This document shows, one piece after another, positions 55,832 through 64,000 of a DNA stretch of 64,000 nt. The position numbers and the translations under genes are program-made. The stretch comes from Ricinus communis (Eukaryota > Streptophyta > Magnoliopsida > Malpighiales > Euphorbiaceae). How positions within the stretch are numbered: the stretch's first letter is position 1; every line of letters begins with the position of its first letter. The notes under the pieces were generated by a model that saw nothing but the letters and a program-made list of their open reading frames with translations, ran no database searches and was not told where the DNA came from. Location: contig NC_063257.1 in the NCBI RefSeq assembly GCF_019578655.1, positions 23,763,939 to 23,827,938 on the forward strand, given 5' to 3'.

Positions 55832-57346
55832 TTAGTCTTTTGGATTGTGATGATTAACAAAACTAGAGGAGTATATGTGGATGTGTTTGTTCTCTACCTA
55901 ATCTATATTATAGGTATAATAAAGTAGATTCCTTGAAATCAATTTGATAGGAAACATATAGACTTCTTCAAAAAGTTTTTTAATAAGATACTTAAAAAAA
56001 ACTCGGAGCTTTATATAGAAAGTATCATAAGACTACAAGCATAGTACTTTATTATTGAGATCATTTTATGAACGAATTCTCCTAGCTTTCATTGTTAAAT
56101 AGACTAGATTTCTCTACAACAAAGATATTTAAAAGATAAAAAATAAATATTTTAAAGAACTTGAAGCCTTTAAAATTAGACTACTAATTATATTTTAAAT
56201 ACAAGCGTAAGAATTAGATGACTCGATTTCTATGATACAACTAAATCTTTTCAGATCACTTAGTGTCGTTTATCAAAAATTAGTATGCTAAAATTAAAAG
56301 CTTTATCTAAGGACACTTGATTTAACATGGAAGATAAGGACAAAATGATAGTTCACTTGTAAGTGCTATATAACTATTTTATTAGATAAGGTCTAGTACA
56401 AAAGGGAATACGAACAACATTGGTTCAAATTTCAAAAACGAACAATTCGCTTCGTTTGTCCAAAAATGGTTAGAACATTATTAATTATAGAAAGGAGATG
56501 TTTCTTCGTTTTTATTTAATGAAAGCACAATAAACATCTAAGTGAATATTCAAAGAATTAAGGCTTTCATTCATGAGCTAAAACTATCAGATCTCTTCAT
56601 TTTTAGGCTTCTAATCTTTCATGGAGATAGATAATATTTATGGCAGAGTTACTCTTTTCTATATAGGATATTTATCAGAGAGTTCCATTATTTTTCTCAA
56701 AAAGACTTTGTAAAGATTCACATAGCACTTGAAAGCTTGTGAGAAATTGGAAAGACCTTGTGAAGTTTATGGGAAAAGTTGTAACCAGCTTGTGGATAAA
56801 GAGAGTGGGGATAACTATCTTTAGTAGTCATCTACAAAATATAAAACTATTGTAAAGGCTGCACTCTAGCTTGTTCAATAGAGTTACTTTAGTTGAGTGA
56901 AATCTTAAGGTGACTTCTTAAGGACTAGATGTAGGCAATCGGGTCTAACCAAGATAAGTTCTTTATGTCTCTCTTATCTATTGTTTTCTCCCACTTCTCA
57001 TTTGTATTTTAATATCTTACATAAACTTTCATTACAAAGTTTATGATTTTAAGTTTTAAACATTATGGTGAAGTCTTAAAAAAAGTAAAGGAATAAACTT
57101 TAAGCATGATTCATTAGTTTAAAAGTATTTTTTGAACTTACATAATTAGATTTTTACAATATCTCGTTTCTGTGAATGAGCTTCAACTTTTCTAACATTA
57201 TAACAATAGTCATCTAAGTTTTTAATCCATACTTAGCTTACTAAATTTCTATCGCACTTCAAAATATTGAACGAAAGAAATATCGTAAGTAATTCAAATT
57301 AGGTCGTACCTTATTCTATTCCCCCTATCTTTAGTCAGGAATAGTG
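55832..57346 (+). repeat. Probable decayed copia LTR (solo)
   Basis: Starts TGTTAGCTCATTAGTC, continues 'TTGGATTGTGATGATTAAC', and near 56900-56960 has a 'CTTAAGGACTAGATGTAGGC' segment I recognise from LTRs of large plant copia elements. A C-rich word near 57320 and TAGTGGTCC resemble an LTR end and primer site. No gag or pol follows. It is old and the right edge is a guess. Confidence 0.45.
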
Positions 57347-58249
57347 GTCCGGTAAGATGAACATCCCCAATGCTGTATTCCTAGTATATTTTATCTGTTA
57401 ACAATAGGCAACCAAGTGTATTTATTTTTTTCTATTTGAAATTACTTTTAAGATTACGTTAATCAATAAAGGACCATTGGTGATCTTAAAAAAGTTTGGA
57501 AAAAAGCTTCAGAAGTCCAATTTACTCCCTCTTGGACTATAATCAACTAACTTATATTTTTTAATTGATGGTATTATTATTGACATATTTTTAATTATAA
57601 ATTGAAAAAGACAATTTTGTAATTTTTTGCTAATTCAGTATTTTGCCATTTTGATTCTTTTGTTTATTTTTCTTTCTTTCTTTCTTTCTTCTTCCTCTCT
57701 GCTCCATTGTGATAACTATTCATACCATCTCTCATCTCTTCTTCTTCTTCTTCTTCTTCTTCTTTTTTCTTTTTTCCAACTCTTCATAAAACTCTTTCTT
57801 CCACTGTACCCTTAGTCGTGTCCTTTCTTTCCTTTAACATCTTACATTTCTTACTCTTACAATGATAATAATTGATATAGTTATTTTTAATTCTTCTTTT
57901 ATCTATTTTAATAATTAATTGATTATTACTTAATAATGATAAAGCATCTCCAATTTAGTCACTCTCTGATTTATTTATCTCAATCATAATCTATTCAATT
58001 AGTATAATCCTTAAAATATTTTAATGTTCTTGTGTATTGATATTATGAAGAAATGCTTGAATATAAATACAGGTTTTGGGCTCTATATTAGGAAGCTACA
58101 CATTATATGAATTTGCGTCAGGAAGTCATTCAACAAATCCCCATAATCAAGCATTTAATTGAATACCTAATTATATATATTTCATAATAATCTTTAACAA
58201 TACTTAATCAAATGTTCTTGTATGTGATATTAGGGACAAAAACTACTTG

Positions 58250-58295
<46 letters not shown>

Positions 58296-58299
58296 AAAG
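57347..58299. other. AT-rich region with microsatellites
   Basis: No gene. It holds a CTTT/TTCT run (about 57668-57695), a TTC run (about 57738-57766) and an AT run (about 58252-58293). The open frame at 57627-57815 is made by the pyrimidine runs and is not a gene. Confidence 0.7.
58252..58293. repeat. (AT)n microsatellite
   Basis: About 20 AT units immediately before the start of old EPRV sequence. Confidence 0.95.
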
Positions 58300-60660
58300 A
58301 AGAAGATTACTTATAAAGAAGATAGATAGATCACTAAAGAAGAAGAATCTTCTGAACCCTCTAAACCAAACAGCCAAATTAGAAATATCACACAACTTCT
58401 AGATGGTAGTGTGAGACTTTCTTTTGATAGAAAGTCCACCGGTTTGAGGTTTTCTGATGAAGCCTCAACTTCCAAACCATTAATATAGGGAGACCATCAA
58501 ACCTTCCTTCGGTCATAAACTTGCCTTATGGGAGGTGAGATTCAAACATAAAACAGGATTTACCACCAGTGATACATCTACCATTTAGGGATCAACTGAG
58601 GTATTCCACCTCAGACATACCTAACACTGATCTCCACAAAGTAGATTATGTATCCATAGTTCCAAGATCGGTTTATACCAATAGAGATAAAAACTCTCCT
58701 ACTTCACCTATAGCCTCTAGTATAACAAAAAATCTAAATGAAAACATGCAGAATTAAATCTATGTTTTAGAAAACCAATTTGTTATAGATAAAATATATC
58801 TGTATAAAGACTTCTATTCTAAAAAGAAAATAGAAAAAAGATTGTGGTTCTTTAAAAATTTTATAAACACAAGATCTGAAATTCAAAACGAATTTTTCAA
58901 TTTTGTTGTTTAAAACAAAGTACATATCATGTTCTTTGATTGGTTTGAGATATATACATCAAAAAATAATATCTCATACCCCTTTAAAATCTTAAATCCT
59001 CTTACAAAATCTAAAACTACAGATTGGGAAACAAATGAGGGAAAGATAAAATTTGTCACCCTCCTGTGAGATAAGTAAAGATACCTCATTTAAACCAAAC
59101 TGTTGAAGACTCACCATATAAAACCATAAACCAACAGACAAATCTAAACTTTAAACATATTATTTTGTAAAATAATTTTAGAAATGTCTATCTACATACT
59201 ATTGGAGAACAGCTTAATAGGATAAAACAATTTGTGCAAAGCACGATCCCTCCTCTAGTTAAAAAAAACAGATAAAAAAACTTAAGAATCTTATTTCAAA
59301 CCATATAAAGTCTCAAAAAAAAATGTCAAAAAGACATCTACTCTAGGAAATCTGACTTCATTAAAGCCATTGAAAATTAATTGGAAAGGATAGAGTCACA
59401 TTATACATGCCCAGTTATCCCTAACATCCCTTAACAAACCAACCAGAGGAGGATCAATGTCTTGGAAGAAATAGATTCTACTTCCCATGATTCTTGAGGA
59501 GAAGCTTTCAGAATGGATAAACCTTATATAAAGAAAATAACCTGGCAAAACAATCAGACACAACTAGATATAGGATTAGAAAATAAATCTCTTATCTTGT
59601 ATCAAACCAAATTCAACGCGACAACTCTATATGAATGGAACCTAGATGGAATGACAGAATATCAAATCATAGAGCTCCTTCGACCAATGACTATGGCAGA
59701 AAATGCCTATAGAACCCAAAACAAAGCCAGTGACCGAGCTATTGTTGAACTTCTGATTTCTAGCTTTATAGGATAGCTTAAGGGTGGTAGGATCACCACC
59801 TGACCTAGCCAGAACACTTAGATATCTTAAATGCAGTCCAAGTAAATGAAACAGGAGATCCAATCCTAAATGAGCTTGGACAGATCATCCAAGATGTTGT
59901 AAACATCCTAATTCATACCATTTCTTTAAATTTTATTGGAGATCCTTCGCATTTTAAAGATAAAAATGTAGAATTATTATCCAATTTAAGATGTATAAAA
60001 CTTAAGTGATTTTTAATGGTATAAAAAAACCACTTTCCTCATTGGAGTCATGCTCAGAGAGGATTCAAACAAACCTTATTGGAAGAAAAAATTTCTAGCA
60101 AGACTCCCCACCCTTTTAGGAGAAAAGGTTAGGAATAGGATAAAAGAAACCTTTGGAACCCAAAGAATCGACTATAACAACTTGATATATGGAGAACTTG
60201 TAAGCTTCACTCAAAAGGAGGGTCTCGAAACATGTCAAGATCTAAAACTTCGAAAACATTTAAAATGGAAAATGAAGAAGACCAAAAAGGAACTTGGGTC
60301 TTTTTGCCTACAATTTAACATAATTGTTAAACCACCCAGTAACAACTGTTTTGAAAATTGTGATGAAAAGAATAAAAAATCCTACAAGAGGTACAAAAAA
60401 CTAAGATACTATCCTGATAGGAAACAAACAGTTAACAAACCTTATTACAATAAAACATCAAATAGAAGAACAAAGTGAATAAAACCTTTCGAGAAAACCA
60501 TAAAACCAAAACTACAAGATATCACTAGTTTTAAATATGGAAAAAAGGATTATCATGCAAAGTATTATAAGGTCAAAAGACAACTACAAGAATTGAACCT
60601 ATAAATAAAAGCTTTAGCAAAGATTGAAGCTCTCCTTCTTCAAACTTCTGTATTAAAATT
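58300..60660 (+). pseudogene. Old EPRV coat-protein region, degraded
   Basis: Recognisable by comparison with the young copies. It has 'LDGSVRLSFDRKST' (58400-58450), 'KTTDWETN'-like text near 59010-59035 and 'YEWNLDGMTEYQI' with 'DRAIVELLI' (59625-59760). 'WKKKFLARLPTLLGEKVRN' follows (60080-60140), then a Lys/Tyr basic tract. The finger position (60530-60575) reads with three of four ligands lost (S, Y, H, Y). Stops and frameshifts are frequent. Confidence 0.8.
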
Positions 60661-61853
60661 TTCTAGTGAAGAAATCTAAAATGATGACCGTGTTTTTGTT
60701 AGTGAACAAAGTGACACCAGAAATCAAATAAATATTTTGACTAAGGACCAAGAAACAGTCCTTGAAGTTATAAAATGAATTGAAAACACTGAAATTCAAA
60801 AACAATGTCTGGATAAACTACTAGAATTCTTAGCGGGCAAATAAGAAGCAACCACTTCTAGAGTACCTTAACCTAAAACCAGCACTTATGATCTTGCAAA
60901 AATCCTTGAAAGAAAGAAAGAAAACCTAGTGCCATCCATTCAAGGGTTACAGAAAAATATTAAAGAAATAAAATGTAAAATAAAACAAATAAGACAAAAA
61001 CAAGAAGAAGATAGTAAAATCATACGACTTCTTCTTAGAAAACAAGATGTATCTTCTACAATATTAGAGGATGATGAAAGTGAAAAAAACCAAAATATCG
61101 AATATATTGAAACCATTTCGAAAGATTTTGTTTGTATGCTAAAACAAATAACCTCTAAAAAATATTTGATTAAAATCACTCTTGTTCTTCAAAAGATTTC
61201 AGGATAGACACAATTGTTTTGTTCGATACAAGATCATATCTCAGTTGTATCAAAAAAAGTCTTGTCCTAAGAAAATTTTTAGAAAAATAAAAGAAAAATT
61301 GTCAGCAGCGAATAGTTCCAAAATAGATATAAAATATAAAACTGAAGCCTATGTTGTAAATAAAGGCTACAAAATTAAAACCAACTTTGTCATTGTTTCC
61401 AATATTCATCACAGTGTAATTTTAGGAACACCATTTATAAACTTGATAACTCCCTATTCTGTGAACTATGAAGGTATATACTTCAAAACCAGAAAAGAAA
61501 AGGCACTTTTCCCTTTCATAGAAAAACCACAAACTAGAAATCTCAGCATTCCAAAAGCATGTTCTATTTATAAAAATAAGATTAATTTTAGTAAAAGGGA
61601 AAGAAACTGAGTTATTTCATCTAAAACAAAATGTGTCCTTTCATAAAATTGAACAACAACTCTAGAATAACTTGGAAAAAAAGAAAATTTATGGTTTCCA
61701 AAAGAAAATCGAGAATGAAATTTGTGATGATTTACCAAATGCTCTTTAGAGTAGAAAACAACATATAGTAGATTTACCATATGAAATTGATTTTGATGAA
61801 AGAAATATTCCTATAAATGCTAGGCCTATCCAAATGAACGCAAAGTTAGAACA
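59946..61853 (+). repeat. Left arm of the EPRV inverted repeat
   Basis: About 1.9 kb. The starting word CTTCGCATTTTAAAGATAAA pairs with the right arm end, and the inner end is GTTAGAACA near 61845-61853. The arms have diverged by substitutions and small indels. Confidence 0.85.
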
Positions 61854-61893
61854 ACACTGTAGGGAAGAGATTGATGAACTGTTACAAAAAGTA
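60900..61893 (+). pseudogene. Old EPRV protease and start of RT, degraded
   Basis: 60929-61207 is a Lys/Gln helix plus the protease lead-in. The catalytic triplet is altered: GAT ACA AGA (D-T-R) near 61226-61234. 'VILGTPFINLITPYSV' is kept near 61418-61465. The end matches the protease-RT join ('EIDELLQKVLF', 61865-61900) and stops there. Frames are broken. Confidence 0.75.
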
Positions 61894-61894
61894 T

Positions 61895-63748
61895 TGTTCT
61901 AACTCTATGTTCATCTGGATAGGCCTAGCTTTGGTATGGATATTTCTTTCATCAAAATCAATTTCATATGGTAACTACTCCAAAAAACATTTGGTAAATC
62001 AGCACAAATTTCATTATCAATTGTTTTTGAAAATTAGAAATTTTCTTTTTTACCAAGTTATTCTGGAGCTGTTGTTCAAATTTATGAAAGGACAAATTTT
62101 GTTTTAAATGAAATAACTCAGTTTCTTTCCTTTTTATCAGCAAATTAATCTCATTTTCATAAATAGAACGTGCTTTTAGAATGCTAAGATTTCAAGTTTA
62201 TGGTGTTTCTATGAAAGGGAAAAGGTACATTTTCTTTTCTGGTTTTGAAGTATATACCTTCATAGTTCACATAATAGGGAGTTATCAGGTTTACAAATGG
62301 TGCTTTCAAAAATATACTGTGATGAATATTGGAAATAATGACAAAGTTAGCTTTAATTTGTGGCCTTTGTTTTCAACATAGGCTTCGGTTATATATTTTA
62401 TATCCATTTTAGAGCTATTCGCTGTTGACAATTTTTTTTTTATTTTTTCTAAAGAATTTCTTAGGACATGACTTTTTTGATACAGTTGAGATATACTCAT
62501 GTGTCAAACAAATTAATTGTGCCTATCCTGAAATCTTTTGAAAAAAAGAGTGATTTTAATCAAATATTTTCTAGAGGTTATTTATTTTAGCACGCAAAGA
62601 AAATCTTTAAGAATGGTTTCAATATTTTTGATATTTTAGTTTTTTTTACTTTCATCATAATGTGATGTTTCAGAAGATTCATCTTGTTTTGTAAGAAGAA
62701 GTTGTAAGCTTTTATTATCGTCTTTTTATTTTTATCTTATTTATTTCATTACACATTGTAATTCTTTAATATCTTTTTATAGCCCTTGAATGGATGCCAC
62801 TGGATTTTCTTTCTTTCTTTCAAGGATTTTTATGAGATTATATGTGTTGGTTTTAGGTTGAGATATTCTAGAATTGCTTGCTTCTTGTTTTTCCTCTAAG
62901 GATTTTAGCGGTTTATCCAGATATTCCTTTTGAATTTTAGTGGTTTAAATTCATTTTATAACTTCAAGGACTGTTTCTTGGTTCTTAGTCAAAATATTTA
63001 TTTAGTTTTCGATGTCACTTTGTTCACTACTAGAAACACGGTCATCATTTTAGATTTCTTCATCAGAGAATTCTGATGCATAAGTTTGAAGAAAGAGAGC
63101 TTCAATCTTTGCTAAAATTTCTTCTTCTAAGTTTAATTCTTGTAGTTGTCTTTTGACCATACAATATTTTGCATAGTGACCTTTTTCTCGACATTTAAAA
63201 CAAGTGATGTCTTGTAGTTTGGGTTTTATAGTTTTCTCTTCTTCTAAAACATAATAAGGTTCATTAACCGTTTATTTCGTACCAAGGTAGTATCTTAGTT
63301 TTTTTGTACCTCTTGTAGGATATATTTATTCTTTTCACCATAATTTTTAGAACAGTTGTGACTGGGTGCTTTAACATTTATGTCAAATTGTTGGTAAAAA
63401 TACCCAAGTTCCTTTTTGGTCTTCTTCATTTTCCATTTTAAATATTTTTTAACTTTTAGATCTTGACATATTTTGAGCCTTCTTTTGGGTGAAGTTTACA
63501 AGTTCTCAATATGTCAGGTTGTTATAGTCAATTCTCTAGGTTCCAAAGATTTCTTTTAACCTATTTCTAACCTTTTCTCCTAAAAGGATGGGGAGTCCTG
63601 CTAGAAATTTTTCCATCTAAAAAGGTTGGTTTGAATCCTCTTTGAGCATGATTCTAGTAAGAAAAGTGGGTTTGTACCATTGGAAATCACTTAGTTTTTT
63701 ACATCTTACATTGGATAATAATTCTGCATTTTTATCTTTAAGATGTGA
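61895..63748 (-). repeat. Right arm of the EPRV inverted repeat (antisense coat-protease)
   Basis: About 1.85 kb read on the minus strand. 62306-62500 is the protease segment ('LSTANSSKMDIKY'), and near 63170-63215 the zinc knuckle CFKCREKGHYAKYC is fully preserved. The protease triplet is interrupted (GAC ACA TGA near 62498-62506). The outer end near 63748 is abutted by a new LTR start. The loop between the arms is about 41 bases. Confidence 0.85.
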
Positions 63749-64000
63749 AGTGTAACACCTGCATTTTCTCATCATCCATGTTATGTGCATTTACATTTAA
63801 TCATTGGGCATATGATGGTATATCAATGATATTTTTATTTTATGAGAACATATATATATTAATTATAAGTAGAGAATAAGAAGCATGATATTAGATTATT
63901 AATTTAGATAAGTTGATTAAGTACTTGGGTTATGTGTATTAAGCCTTAAGACTTAATTGAACCAATAGTTGAAGGTTGGGTAAATAGATTGGACTTAAAA
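63749..64000 (+). repeat. Start of an LTR (cut by window edge)
   Basis: TGTAACACCTGCATTTTC begins abruptly at the end of the EPRV arm. Starts of the type TGTAACACC/TGTAATGCC are typical of chromovirus LTRs, and it loosely resembles the right Tekay LTR start at 28262. Only 252 bases are visible. Confidence 0.5.

Larger units (their letters stand above)
58300..63748. other. Old endogenous pararetrovirus copy with large inverted repeat
   Basis: A second florendovirus-like copy, clearly the same group as 6049-22794 but much more decayed. Plus-strand sequence from the MP-CP linker (58300) reaches the start of RT (61893) and then folds back: 61895-63748 is the minus-strand copy of 59946-61853. No movement protein, RT core, ORF2 or promoter is present. 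Confidence 0.85.

Noticed and set aside
57627..57815. 62-codon hydrophobic frame
   Set aside because: Formed by CTTT and TTC microsatellites; composition alone explains it.

Overview
The window looks like repeat-rich, heterochromatin-type DNA from a flowering plant, most likely a eudicot. I find no host gene, tRNA, rRNA or CRISPR. Almost everything I can identify is a retroelement, a DNA transposon or an integrated plant pararetrovirus (Caulimoviridae). The species cannot be fixed from the sequence. The evidence for a plant is the mix of elements: Athila and Ogre/Tat Ty3-gypsy, a Tekay-like chromovirus, several Ty1-copia elements, a plant L1-type LINE, a CACTA element and florendovirus-like sequence.

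Layout. 1-6048: minus-strand Athila element, cut by the window edge in its integrase, with PBS (tRNA-Asp type) and one 1.45 kb LTR at 4595-6048 that abuts viral sequence. 6049-22794: rearranged cluster of endogenous pararetrovirus (EPRV) with three head-to-tail partial genomes. The inferred gene order is movement protein, coat protein with CCHC finger, protease, RT, RNase H, then a separate ORF2 of unknown function. Two blocks are inverted (17013-18311 and 21822-22794). The order and the extra ORF2 fit florendoviruses. One 503-codon ORF2 (19553-21064) is intact; the polyprotein genes are all broken. Two copies of the promoter, purine tract and poly(A) region are present, and one tRNA-Met-type primer site. 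22795-30436: Tekay-like chromovirus with a 5'-truncated left LTR and a full right LTR. It interrupts the integrase of an older chromovirus (30437-31422).

31860-35429: minus-strand Ty1-copia remnant with its 5' LTR. About 35500-39491: plus-strand LINE interrupted by a MITE (TAA duplication) and a CACTA element (TGG duplication). 39492-43800: minus-strand copia remnant (1.8 kb LTR plus gag). About 43805-48236: plus-strand copia element with two LTRs and gag but no pol. 48240 to about 54785: minus-strand Ogre/Tat element (start of RT back to gag, PBS of tRNA-Arg type, long LTR). 54786-54980: LINE tail. About 55300-55600: possible TRIM. 55832 to about 57346: probable decayed copia LTR. 58300-63748: a second, much older EPRV copy folded into a large inverted repeat with arms of about 1.9 kb. 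63749 to the end: start of another LTR.

How the parts relate. The nesting gives an order of events. The LINE predates the MITE and CACTA insertions. The older chromovirus predates the Tekay-like element. The young EPRV was present before the Athila insertion. Two EPRV lineages of very different age sit in one locus, and both contain inverted duplications that could make double-stranded RNA.
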